NCBI GenBank assembly: GCA_016715765.1
Contig: JADJZJ010000023.1
Coordinates: forward strand, 1-64,000
From: Opitutaceae bacterium
Lineage (GTDB): Bacteria; Verrucomicrobiota; Verrucomicrobiia; Opitutales; Opitutaceae
Length of the DNA stretch: 64,000 nt
Reading direction: 5' to 3'
Of this stretch, positions 42,879 to 51,501 are shown piece after piece. Position 1 is the first letter of the stretch, and every line of letters begins with the position of its first letter. A program made the translations under genes and the position numbers. A model generated the notes under the pieces. It was not told where the DNA came from, did not search any database, and saw only the letters and a list, made by a program, of their open reading frames with translations.

Positions 42879-44498
42879 ATGCCGTCCGTGCCGGAAGCTC
42901 CCCCGCTGGCGGACAGATTCCTGCCCGCGGCATTCGGTTTCGCCGTGGCGGCGCTGGCGTGGCTGCGGTTTTCCGAAAACACGGCGGACAACGACCTTTG
43001 GGGCCATGTGCTCTATGGTCAGCGGGTGCTCGCCCTCGGCCACCTCGAGCACACCGATGTCCTCTCCTGGACCGCCGCCGGGCAACCCTGGATCAATCAC
43101 GAGGTCTTCGCGGAGATTTTCCTCGGGCTGGTGCACCGCCTGGCCGGCGGCACCGGCCTGTGGCTCGCCATGCTGGTCCTCGCCGCCGTCACCGTGGCCA
43201 TCGCCCTGCGCGCCGGCGGCGGCCGCGATCGGCGCCGGCAGCTGGCCGCGCTCGGCCTCTTCGCCGTCTCCATTAATTTCATCGCGCTCGGTTACGCCGT
43301 GCGACCGCAGCTGTTCACCATGCTGGCCTTCGTCGTGCTGCTGGTCCTGCTGCGGCGCTTTTTCAACGGGCAGTTCCATTGGGGCCTCGCCGTGCCGTGG
43401 CTTTTCGCGGCCTGGACAAATCTGCATGGCGGCTATTTCGCCGGCTGGATCATCGTGCTGCTCGCCGTCGGAACCGAGGGGGCCGCCGCCCTCCGGCCGG
43501 CCCTGATCCAAAGGCTGCGTTTCGCCCCGCCGGTTCCGGTCCGCTGGTGGCTGCCGCCGGCGATGGCCGTCACCACCACGGTCGCCCTCGCGCTCAACCC
43601 CTGGGGCTTCGAACTCGTGCGCTGGACCTTCCAAACGCTGCTGCTGCCCCGGCCCCAGATCTCCGAGTGGCAGCCGCCGGGACTGACGGCGGGGGCGATG
43701 GCCTTTTATCTCCTGGTCGCGCTGTCCGCCTCGGCGTGGCTGGGCAGCCGCCTGCCCCGGCGTCCGTGGGAGGCGGCGACCCTCGTGATGCTGGCGGTCA
43801 TGGCCGCGCTGCAGCAGCGCCACGCGCCGCTCTTCGCCCTCGCCAACCTGATGCTCACGCCGCCGCACCTGTGGGATGCGCTGCGCCGGCTCGCCCCGCA
43901 CTGCGCGGGATTGATCGCGCTCCTCCGCCGCCGGCTGGTGGCACCGGGATTGGCCATCGCACTCTGCGCCGCCGGGGCCGCCGGCCTGGCCGCCAGTCTC
44001 GCGCCGCCGCGCGAACATCCCTTCACCATCGAAGTCCCGCGCGACATCTACCCGGTCGCCGCCATTGAATTCATGCGGAGCCACCAACTCACCGGCCGCA
44101 CCCTGACTTTCTTCGACTGGGGACAGCAGGTCCTGTGGGAGTTGCCCGACAATCCGGTCTCCTTCGATGGCCGGCTGGATACGGTTTACCCCGCCGCCAT
44201 CCGGGAGGCCCACTGGCGGTTTTACGCGGGCGGGGCTCCGGGTCCCGGGCTGGATGTGGCCGCCGCCGCGGTCGCCCTGCTGCCGACTTCCTCCGGCGGG
44301 GTTGCCCTGCTCCAGCGCGCGGGTTGGTCACTGGTCTACCGCGATCCCCTGGCCGCCGTGCTGGTGCAAACCCCCGCGGACCATTCCGCACTTGCCGGGC
44401 TGTCGCTGCCCGTGCAAGCCGGTCGCACCGCCACTCAAGGCCGCGTCCCCTTTCCCGACGCCCTGTCCCCCCTCGCCACTGACCGGCGACCCCGCTGA
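42879..44498 (+). CDS. Polytopic membrane protein, GT-C-like
   Basis: A 539-residue inner-membrane protein with about ten hydrophobic helices. The first periplasmic loop after helix 1 contains 'DNDLWGHVLYGQRVL' and 'WINHEVFAEI', acidic and His-bearing patterns typical of GT-C glycosyltransferase-like families. The C-terminal 150 residues are soluble ('EVPRDIYPVAAIEFMRS...'). No catalytic assignment is possible. It starts 4 bp after the S9 peptidase stop and its TGA overlaps the next gene's ATG by one base, so the three genes probably form an operon. Confidence 0.7.
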   Translation: MPSVPEAPPLADRFLPAAFGFAVAALAWLRFSENTADNDLWGHVLYGQRVLALGHLEHTDVLSWTAAGQPWINHEVFAEIFLGLVHRLAGGTGLWLAMLVLAAVTVAIALRAGGGRDRRRQLAALGLFAVSINFIALGYAVRPQLFTMLAFVVLLVLLRRFFNGQFHWGLAVPWLFAAWTNLHGGYFAGWIIVLLAVGTEGAAALRPALIQRLRFAPPVPVRWWLPPAMAVTTTVALALNPWGFELVRWTFQTLLLPRPQISEWQPPGLTAGAMAFYLLVALSASAWLGSRLPRRPWEAATLVMLAVMAALQQRHAPLFALANLMLTPPHLWDALRRLAPHCAGLIALLRRRLVAPGLAIALCAAGAAGLAASLAPPREHPFTIEVPRDIYPVAAIEFMRSHQLTGRTLTFFDWGQQVLWELPDNPVSFDGRLDTVYPAAIREAHWRFYAGGAPGPGLDVAAAAVALLPTSSGGVALLQRAGWSLVYRDPLAAVLVQTPADHSALAGLSLPVQAGRTATQGRVPFPDALSPLATDRRPR

Positions 44499-45286
44499 TG
44501 CCCGCCACCTCCCGCAAGAAAATCTCCCGCGCGACCGTCCGCGCGGACTTCAACGACCTCACGGCCGTGGTGCACTACACCCGCGCCGCGCATACCCTCG
44601 GGCTCTGGGCCTCGGAGCGCATTTTGATCGACCGTTACTTCCCGGACAAGAACGCCCGCCTGCTCGAGGCCGGCTGCGGCGCCGGCCGCGTCGCCGTGGC
44701 GCTCTGGGAGCTCGGTTACCGCCAGCTCCACGCGTTCGACTTCGCCGAGGAACTGCTCGCGCAGGCGCAGAGCCTGGTGATTGAACGCAACGCGCAGATC
44801 ACCCTCTTCCACGCCGACGCCACGCGACTCGGCCTTTGTCACGTAATACGTGACAAAGCATTCGACGGCGTGCTCTTCATGTTCAACGGCCTCATGCAGA
44901 TTCCGCTGCGGCGCAACCGGCGCCGGGCGCTGCGGCAGCTCGCGGCCGTCTGCCGGCCGGGGGCGACCTTTCTCTTCACCACGCACGACCGCAACAGCTC
45001 GCCGGCCGAGCAGGCGCTCTGGCGCCTCGAATCCAGGCGCTGGGCCCAGGGCCGGCAGGATCCGATCCTGCGCGAATACGGCGACCGCTACTTCGAGGAG
45101 GACGGCACCGGCCGCACCTTCATGCACCTGCCCGACCGCGCCGAGATCCTCGCCGACCTGCGCGCCACGGGCTGGGCGCACGTGCACGACGTCCTGCGCC
45201 GCGCCGTCGCCCCCGAGGCGCGGGCCGTGCGCGAGTTCTCCGACGAGTGCCGCTTCTGGGTGGCCCGAAAACCGGCGCAGACTTAA
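44498..45286 (+). CDS. Class I SAM methyltransferase carrying an in-frame palindromic repeat
   Basis: A 262-residue methyltransferase. Motif I 'LLEAGCGAGRVAVALWELG' is at about 54-72, followed by 'HAFDFAEELL' and post-I 'FHADATRL', then 'FDGVLFMFNGLMQIP'. Between 'DATRL' and 'FDGV' the family normally has about six residues; here residues 113-121 are encoded by the 25-bp palindrome also present in the gap at 23.6 kb, which gives about four extra residues. The frame stays open. The TGATG overlap with the preceding gene suggests coupling. Substrate unknown; the 'ALRQLAAVCRPGATFLFTTHD' segment is typical of small-molecule enzymes. Confidence 0.82.
   Translation: MPATSRKKISRATVRADFNDLTAVVHYTRAAHTLGLWASERILIDRYFPDKNARLLEAGCGAGRVAVALWELGYRQLHAFDFAEELLAQAQSLVIERNAQITLFHADATRLGLCHVIRDKAFDGVLFMFNGLMQIPLRRNRRRALRQLAAVCRPGATFLFTTHDRNSSPAEQALWRLESRRWAQGRQDPILREYGDRYFEEDGTGRTFMHLPDRAEILADLRATGWAHVHDVLRRAVAPEARAVREFSDECRFWVARKPAQT
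44834..44858. repeat. 25-bp perfect palindrome inside a gene, CTTTGTCACGTA arm, copy 4
   Basis: Identical to the copy at 23608-23632. The palindrome starts on a codon boundary and reads through as L-C-H-V-I-R-D-K without a stop in this frame. Confidence 0.95.
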
Positions 45287-45309
45287 CCACGGCTTTTACG
45301 GTTCAGAAG

Positions 45310-45419
45310 TTAACCACAAAGAACACAAATTTCTAAAAGCGATGGTTGCGTCCGAGGCCCTTATAAGGGCGCGGGAGGTTTTCCCAACCGGACAGAAACT
45401 TTGTGATCTTTGTGGTTAA
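45310..45419. repeat. Inverted repeat, TTAACCACAAAGAACAC class
   Basis: Arm TTAACCACAAAGAACACAAA at 45310-45329 and its near complement at 45400-45419, enclosing about 70 bp. Same class as 16223-16327. Confidence 0.85.
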
Positions 45420-45501
45420 AAAATCAGCCTTCCACTCCAAGTATGGGCCAAACCCTGCCGCCATGGTTGACCATCGCGCCGACTGCGGGTAGAAGTTTCT
45501 C

Positions 45502-46466
45502 ATGCAATACCGGCAACTCGGCTCCACCGATCTCAAGGTTTCGCCCATCTGCTTTGGCTGCTGGCAATTGAGTCCCGCCTGGTGGGGCGATGTCCCGGTC
45601 GGACCCTGGGCCGACGCCGTGAAGGCCGCCCTGGACGCCGGGGTGAACTTCATCGACACCGCCGACGCTTACGGCGACGGCCTGGCGGAAACCGAGCTCG
45701 GCAAACTCTTCCAGCGCGAAGGCCTGCGCGACCGGTTCGTCGTGGCGACCAAGTTCTACTGGAACTTCAGCTCCGGTCCGGCGCGTTTTCCCGATACCAG
45801 CCGCGACTACATTCTCCGCGCCTGCGAAGCCTCCCTCCGCCGGTTGCAGACCGACCACATTGATCTTTACCAGATCCATGCCTGGGACCCCATCACGCGG
45901 CCCGACGAGGTCGCCGCCGCGTTCGCCCAACTCAAGCGCGAGGGCAAGGTGCGCTGGTTCGGCGTGAGCAATCACAACCCCGAGCAGATGGAGCTCTACC
46001 GCGCCCACTTCGAGGTCAGCAGCCTGCAGCCGCCGTACAGCCTGCTGGCCCGGGACATCGAGACGCGCGAGCTGCCTTACACCCTGCGGCACAACATCGG
46101 CGTCCTGAACTATTCATCCCTGCATCGCGGGCTGCTGGGCGGGCGTTACACGGCGGAAACGAAATTTGCGGATCACCGCGCCAAGGCGCCGATGTTCCAG
46201 GGCGAGGGACTGAAGATCGTGCTGGCCGCCCTCGAGGAGGCCAAAGTCATCGCCGCGGAGCTGGGCCTGACCATGCCGCAACTGGCGGTGCGCTGGGTGC
46301 TGACGCATCCGGCGATCACCAGCGCGATCGTCGGCGTGAAAAAAACCGAGCACATCACCGGCATCGTGAAGGCGGCCGAGGGCCGACTGTCCCAGGAACT
46401 CTGGCACCGCCTGGCCGCGCGTTTCAAACGCGCGCAGACCGAGGCGCTGGCGGCGGGGGGAAGTAG
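45502..46466 (+). CDS. Aldo/keto reductase, natural stop lost
   Basis: Conserved aldo/keto reductase of about 320 residues starting 'MQYRQLGSTDLKVSPICFG'. Catalytic residues are in 'FIDTADAYGDG' (D and Y), 'ATKFYW' (K) and 'YQIHAWDP' (H). 'SAIVGVKKTEHITGIVKA' is the cofactor end. Similarity ends near 46455. The literal frame does not stop there but runs on to 48027, through REP DNA and antisense to the GH36-like gene. A G6 tract at 46455-46460 is the likely cause: one extra G would give TAG at about 46464. The end given here is that inferred stop. Substrate unknown. Confidence 0.8.
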
Positions 46467-46539
46467 GATAGGTTGGTCTGGATTGTTCGCTGAACAAGGC
46501 AGGAGCCTGCTTGCAGGCGATGGGTTGGTCCCTTCGACC

Positions 46540-46622
46540 TGTAGGGCTGCACCTTGGTGCATGCCTGATCATGCTGCGCAGCTCGGGCGACATTCGCGGC
46601 TGGACCAAGGTCCAGCCCTACA
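46540..46622. repeat. REPIN (GGACCAAGGTCC family) between convergent genes
   Basis: TGTAGGGCTGCACCTTGGTG at 46540 and the inverted partner ending GGTCCAGCCCTACA at 46622. It sits between the convergent aldo/keto reductase and GH36-like genes, where it could act as a two-way terminator. Confidence 0.85.
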
Positions 46623-46740
46623 TCGATCATCGCCTGCCTCCCGACAATTTCGGGATCCCGAGCCTGTCGAACAGACAAGCCCGAACCGCGCCCGCGAGCG
46701 GGCTGCCTACACGGACAAGAATCGGGCCGGGCCGTCCCTC

Positions 46741-49068
46741 TCACAACGCCGCGAAACTCACCGACCAGCCCGCCTCGCCATTCGCGTCGAAATTGAGCGC
46801 GCAGCGGATGATCAGGCTCTGGTCGCGGCCATCCTTGGCGATCCAATGTCCGCGGGGATTGGTCACGCGGACGTTGTTGGGCGCATGGATGAAGACGCTG
46901 CCCTGCTCGCCGGGCGGACGCTTGGCCCGGCCGCTGAAGGTGCTGGTGGCCGGATCCCAGTCGCAGGCGGTGATTTCCATCTCGCCCATGAGCACGTGCA
47001 TGTCGGTGCCCAGCAGCAAGGGCCGGGATTCCGCTCGCACGAGGCGGTAGACCTTGACCGTGCCGGCCGGCACCACGGCGTCGAGGGAGCCGCGGATGCG
47101 GCCGACGCAGCGCTCGTCCCAGAATTCCCAGACCAGATATTCCGTGTCCGCGGCCAGACCCAAACGGGTCAGCACCACCGGCAGGCGCAATTCCTCCGCC
47201 GCGAAATTGTACACGGCCACCACATCGAACCGCCCCCATGGCTTTTCGATCCGGCGGTGGAAGATCTTCGGGTGGTCCGGGAACGGAGAATCAAACAGGT
47301 CGACCGGAAAGGCGACCTCCGTGGCGCGGGGCAGGGTCTTCTTGATCAGCGCCAGCCGCGCTTCCGCCATGCGGTCAACATCGTCACCCAGCATCGAGGG
47401 ACCGCCGCACAGGGCATGCATGGTGGCGTGGGTGCGGGCGTCGGACAGCGGCAGCGGCTGGTCCACGGTCAGCACATTGCCCGCATCGTTGAGGTAAAGG
47501 CGCCGGTGGGTGTAGCGGGCGCCCGCCTGGTTGCGCAGGGCCGGCACGCAGCCATTCCAGGACGAGGCCTTGTTGACCATGTAGGTCGCCGGGTAGAAGG
47601 AGGACCCGCCCGGGGTCAGCGAACGGCCCTCGCCGAAATCGGCGCCCGTGCGGACCGCGTCCGCCACGCCGACCGTGTGCAGGGTCGGTCCCGTGCTGGC
47701 CAGCAGGTAGGTCTCGGGGCCGGCAGCCTGGCGGATCACCTTCAGGGCGTGCTGGAAGGACTCGGCCCCGGGGACGATGCCCGGGTCATGGAACGGCCCG
47801 TGATTGGCGCCGGCCTGCGGACCGGGGCGGTTGAGTTTGCCGCCGCCGGCGTAGAGGAAGTCGATCATGTAGTACCGCACGCCGCGCTCGCGATTGTACG
47901 TAAAGGCCTTTGCCATGAAGGCCAGCGCCTTCGGGTGCGTGGGATCGAGGGCGTAGAGCACCGGCCGCTCGTTCATCGGCAGCCGGCCATTCTCGCCGAA
48001 ATTCCACCGCTCCAGGCTGACAAATAGCGTGCCGTCGGGATTGCGCACCAGTGCATCCTCCAACTCCTTCATCTCCGCCTTCAGGTGGCTCGAGATCCAG
48101 AACGGGCCGCACCAGAGTCCCAGCTTGAAGCCGAGTTCGCGCAGACGGCGGACCAACTCCTCCGGCCCGCTCGGGAAATTTTTGGTGTTCCAACCGGTCC
48201 ACGCCCCGGGCTGGGCGCCGGGCAGGTTGGCAATGCTGACCCAAACGTACTCAAAGCCGAAGCCCGCGAGCCGGCGGTTCATGGCGGCGCAATTGCGCAA
48301 CACGACCTCCTCGTACGTCTCGACATTGAACCCGTCCACCCAGCTCCACCCCACCCAGCCCAGGGGCGTCGTCGGCCACAGCCGCGGTTTGACCTGCGCG
48401 GCCACGATCTCCGCCCAGCGGTCCAACTGGGCATGCGGATCCCCGCCCACCTGCAGGGTGAATGTTTCCACGGGCGTGACCGCCCCGGGCGCAAGCTGCC
48501 AGCCCGCGAAGTCCGCCTGCGCCGCCACGTCCTGCACCCCGGTCGCCGTGGCGCGGTGGTGGACCTCCGTGTCGTTCCGCAAATACGTCGTGAATCCCAC
48601 CTGGATGGCGGTCGGGCCGGTCGGATCGAAATACTGGTTCTTGATCTTGCTGCCGGCCGGCGAGATCGCATCGCCGAGACGCAGGACCACGCGCTCCTGC
48701 TGACCGGGTTGGCCGGGCAAATAAACCGTGGTCGAACCGAGCGGCAGAGTCTCCGCGCGAAACGGCCAGACCCGGCCCAGCGTGATCGGCGCCGTGCCGT
48801 GGTTTTCCAGCGTGGACCGCAGCGAGACCAGGCCGCTGGCGTCGTCGGTCTCCGCGTTGAGAACCCAGCTCAGGTTCGGCTCAGCGAACCGCAAGGTGAG
48901 CGCCAAAGGCCGGCTGGCGCCGATCTTCACCTCCGCCTGCGCGGCATCGAGTTCGCGGCCGTTGGCCTCGAGAGCGAGGCGCCAGACCACCGCGGGACCG
49001 TTGGCGGGAGCATAGCGCAGGGACTTCTCCGAACTATCGTAGGTGAGCATGGGGCGGGACATCGGCAT
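46741..49068 (-). CDS. GH36-like alpha-galactosidase (melibiase family)
   Basis: A 775-residue glycosidase without a clear signal peptide. An N-terminal beta-sandwich (about 1-235) is followed by a TIM barrel starting 'PLGWVGWSWVDGFN', with 'YVWVSIANLPG', 'GLWCGPFWISS' and the probable nucleophile in 'YYMIDFLYAGGG'. A later 'VRTGADFGEG' segment is a candidate acid/base region. A C-terminal beta domain ends the protein. This fits GH36/GH27-clan alpha-galactosidases, but alpha-N-acetylgalactosaminidase or related activity is possible. Starts at Met 49068, 49062 or 49050 are all compatible; the first has a GAGG site at proper spacing. Confidence 0.8.
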   Translation of the reverse strand: MPMSRPMLTYDSSEKSLRYAPANGPAVVWRLALEANGRELDAAQAEVKIGASRPLALTLRFAEPNLSWVLNAETDDASGLVSLRSTLENHGTAPITLGRVWPFRAETLPLGSTTVYLPGQPGQQERVVLRLGDAISPAGSKIKNQYFDPTGPTAIQVGFTTYLRNDTEVHHRATATGVQDVAAQADFAGWQLAPGAVTPVETFTLQVGGDPHAQLDRWAEIVAAQVKPRLWPTTPLGWVGWSWVDGFNVETYEEVVLRNCAAMNRRLAGFGFEYVWVSIANLPGAQPGAWTGWNTKNFPSGPEELVRRLRELGFKLGLWCGPFWISSHLKAEMKELEDALVRNPDGTLFVSLERWNFGENGRLPMNERPVLYALDPTHPKALAFMAKAFTYNRERGVRYYMIDFLYAGGGKLNRPGPQAGANHGPFHDPGIVPGAESFQHALKVIRQAAGPETYLLASTGPTLHTVGVADAVRTGADFGEGRSLTPGGSSFYPATYMVNKASSWNGCVPALRNQAGARYTHRRLYLNDAGNVLTVDQPLPLSDARTHATMHALCGGPSMLGDDVDRMAEARLALIKKTLPRATEVAFPVDLFDSPFPDHPKIFHRRIEKPWGRFDVVAVYNFAAEELRLPVVLTRLGLAADTEYLVWEFWDERCVGRIRGSLDAVVPAGTVKVYRLVRAESRPLLLGTDMHVLMGEMEITACDWDPATSTFSGRAKRPPGEQGSVFIHAPNNVRVTNPRGHWIAKDGRDQSLIIRCALNFDANGEAGWSVSFAAL

Positions 49069-49145
49069 TGCCAGGCCTCATGCCAGGAATGCACGGCCGC
49101 CAAGGTGAACCGGCCGACTCCCGAAGGCAAAAGCCAAGTTCCCCC

Positions 49146-49311
49146 GGGAGCGCGGGCGGCTCGCTCGCATCATGGTGCAATGCGGGCGAGCCGCCCGCGC
49201 TCCCACAAAGCCCAGCCGCGAACACCTCAAACCCACTCGCTCACGCTCGTGGCTACCCGCAGGATTCCGGTACTTAAGCGTTCAGCGTTAAACGTTAAAA
49301 GTTAAGCGTTC
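49146..49311. repeat. Repeat block upstream of the GH36-like gene
   Basis: An inverted pair GGGAGCGCGGGCGGCTCGCT and its complement is at 49146-49204. A CACTCGCTCACGCTCGTGGC element is at 49233-49256. A GCGTTCAGCGTTAAACGTTA-type direct/inverted repeat lies at 49278-49311, with relatives at 51219-51251 and 51392-51430. Confidence 0.8.
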
Positions 49312-49331
49312 GTGCCGCGCATCGCGGCACG

Positions 49332-50123
49332 TCAATTCCTGCTCCAGACGTGCGGGAAGTGGTCGCCGCTGAGCACCTCGCCGTCGGCGACCTTGACGAA
49401 CTGCTTCATGCAATGCTCGCCGGAGGCGACGTAGCGCGTGTCCCCGGTCATGAAGTGCAGCGCGATGGCGCGGCGCGGACGGCCGCTGGTGTTCGCATGG
49501 GAACCGTGCCAGGTGAGCGCGTGGTGGTAGTGCACCTCGCCCTTTTTCACCGGGCAGGTGCGCACCGTGACCTGGCGGCCCTCGAACTCCTTCGGCACGT
49601 CCTTCACAAAATCCTTCCACATCCGCAGGTAATCCATGTGGTCGCCCCACAGGTGCGAACCCGGGACCATGCTCATGCAGCCGTTGTCCACATCGACATC
49701 GTCGAGCGCCACCCAGGCGGTGACCTCGGTCATGGGACGGATGATCGGCCACAGGGGCGCATCCTGGTGCCACATGTTCACGCCGCCCTTCGCGGCGGGC
49801 TTGTACTGGATCTGGTCGTGCCAGATGCGCAGCTCCGTGGCGCCGGTCAACTGGGCGATCTCCTCGCCGATGACAGGATTGCGGATGAGCTTCGCGAAAG
49901 GCCGGCTGGCCTCCCAGATGTTCACGATCTGCCAGACCGGGGCGGACTCGTCGCCGGTGAAATTATGGCAGAGCACCGGCTGCGGGATGTCCTTGCGCTC
50001 GCGCTCGACAATCACGCGTTCGACTTCGGAGCGCAGTTCCTCGACCTGGGCGTCGGTGAGGACGGTGGGGCCGCGGAGGTAACCTTGGGACTTGAATTCG
50101 TGGACTTGGGCAGGGGTGAGCAT
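49332..50123 (-). CDS. Phytanoyl-CoA dioxygenase (PhyH) family protein
   Basis: A 263-residue Fe(II)/2-oxoglutarate dioxygenase from the ATG at 50123 ('MLTPAQVHEFKSQGYL'). The iron triad is H119-x-D121 in 'MWHQDAPLW' and H206 in 'TWHGSHAN', and an Arg in 'SGRPRRAI' would bind 2-oxoglutarate. PhyH proteins hydroxylate diverse small molecules. The gene follows an AraC regulator by 52 bp on the same strand, a pairing that suggests the regulator controls it in response to the substrate. Confidence 0.88.
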   Translation of the reverse strand: MLTPAQVHEFKSQGYLRGPTVLTDAQVEELRSEVERVIVERERKDIPQPVLCHNFTGDESAPVWQIVNIWEASRPFAKLIRNPVIGEEIAQLTGATELRIWHDQIQYKPAAKGGVNMWHQDAPLWPIIRPMTEVTAWVALDDVDVDNGCMSMVPGSHLWGDHMDYLRMWKDFVKDVPKEFEGRQVTVRTCPVKKGEVHYHHALTWHGSHANTSGRPRRAIALHFMTGDTRYVASGEHCMKQFVKVADGEVLSGDHFPHVWSRN

Positions 50124-50175
50124 GGGTGTGGGTGGGTGCGGAGAAGCTACGTCCCCGCCCCGGATTGTCATCCGC

Positions 50176-51144
50176 TCATCCTTGGCCGCGGCGCGCAGTT
50201 GTTGGCGATTTTTCCTGCCGGCCGGCCAGCAGGGCCGCCCGGTAATGCGCCGGGGCGAGTCCGTCCACGCGGCGGAAGACCTTGCTGAAATGGCTCGTGT
50301 CGCGGAATCCCGTCCGTGCCGCGATCTCCTTCACCGAGAGACGGTCGTCCGCCAGCAGCCGCCGGGCCTCCTCGACCCGCAGTCGCCGCAGGTAGTCCAG
50401 GGGCGGATAGCCGGTCACCTCGCGAAAGACCGCCTGCAGCCGGCTCGTGCTCAAGCCCGACACCCGCTCCAGGGCCGCATGGTCGACCCGACCGCCGAGA
50501 TGTCCGTGCATGAACGCTGTCACCTGCTCCACCCGGGCCTGGTGTCGGAGCCGCTCGGTGGAGGAACGGGCTTCGACCGGTGTCGCGAGCAGGGCGAGCA
50601 GCACCCCGGCCAGCTGCGCCGAGGCCGTGGCCGGCCCCAGAATGCCACCGGCCCCATGCGCCGAGACGACGGCCTGGAGCATGCGTTCCAACCGGTGCCC
50701 GGCGTAGAGTCGCCGCTGGAGGCCCGGATCCAGGCCATGCGTGAACCGCACCCGGAAAGGCCGGCGCTGGTCGAGTCCGCGCGCGGTCGCGGGCACGCCG
50801 GGGGCAAAATCAAAATGCACGGCGATGTGCTCCGAGACGGCGGCATCCGCCTCGAAACTGTGCGGCACAAAGGGCGGGATCAGCAGCAGGTCGTGCACGG
50901 CGAGCGGCCGGCGTTCCCCGTTGAAGGTCCATTCGCCTCCGCCCTTGAGCATCAGCACCAACTCATAGTCGAAGATGATCCGGCGGGGGATCTGCAATCC
51001 CCCCGTCAGGCGATGGGCGATGCGCACCACCGGATGAATCTGCTCCGGACGCAGCGCGTGGACCCGGCGCGCGCCCGCCGGCCCCGCCGGGGCGGGTCGC
51101 TGGATGGCTTCGGGAGCAACGGGGCGGGGGCGCGCAGCGCACAT
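50176..51144 (-). CDS. AraC family transcriptional regulator
   Basis: A 322-residue regulator from the ATG at 51144 (a TTG at 51180 is possible). The N-terminal cupin (about 35-150; 'GEWTFNGERRPLAVHDLLLIPP') would bind a ligand. The C-terminal double helix-turn-helix (about 215-310) has 'GLSTSRLQAVFREVTGYPPLDYLRRLRVEEARRLL' features and 'FRDTSHFSKVFRRVDG'. It lies directly upstream of the PhyH gene on the same strand. The DNA-binding domain is well supported; the effector is unknown. Confidence 0.9.
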   Translation of the reverse strand: MCAARPRPVAPEAIQRPAPAGPAGARRVHALRPEQIHPVVRIAHRLTGGLQIPRRIIFDYELVLMLKGGGEWTFNGERRPLAVHDLLLIPPFVPHSFEADAAVSEHIAVHFDFAPGVPATARGLDQRRPFRVRFTHGLDPGLQRRLYAGHRLERMLQAVVSAHGAGGILGPATASAQLAGVLLALLATPVEARSSTERLRHQARVEQVTAFMHGHLGGRVDHAALERVSGLSTSRLQAVFREVTGYPPLDYLRRLRVEEARRLLADDRLSVKEIAARTGFRDTSHFSKVFRRVDGLAPAHYRAALLAGRQEKSPTTARRGQG

Positions 51145-51218
51145 GGCGGGGCAGCGTGACGGGTCGTCGCGCGGAGACAAGCCGGCCGGAGTTGCCGGCT
51201 CGCCGGCAACTCCGGAAC

Positions 51219-51430
51219 GCTGAACGTTTAACTTTTAACGCTGAACGCTTAAGTACGGAGTGGACCAAGTAGGGCGGGTCTCTGACTCGCCATCGGACGC
51301 TTCATCCGCGAATGAACCTTCCAGGGCAGGTCAGAGAACCTGCCCTACAGCTCAATCTCCACTCACTCACGCTCGTAGCCACCCCGCACCACTTGAGCGT
51401 TCAGCGTTAAAAGTTAAACGTTCAGCGTTC
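51219..51430. repeat. Repeat block upstream of hemX
   Basis: The 357-bp gap 51145-51501 holds no gene. It carries two copies of the GCGTTCAGCGTTAAA class (51219-51251 and 51392-51430), a REP pair GTAGGGCGGGTCTCTGACTC...CTGCCCTAC (51269-51348), and an ACTCACTCACGCTCGTAGCC element at 51359-51382. Confidence 0.8.
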
Positions 51431-51501
51431 CCGCCCCCTCGGGGCGGGCCCCCTTCCAAGCCAGACTTGCCTCCACGGGGCTTCCCCGCACGGTTTCAGG
51501 C

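Noticed and set aside
46741..48027. C-terminal extension of the aldo/keto reductase as a fusion protein
   Set aside because: The extension is antisense to the GH36-like gene and contains no domain; loss of a stop at the G6 tract explains it better.
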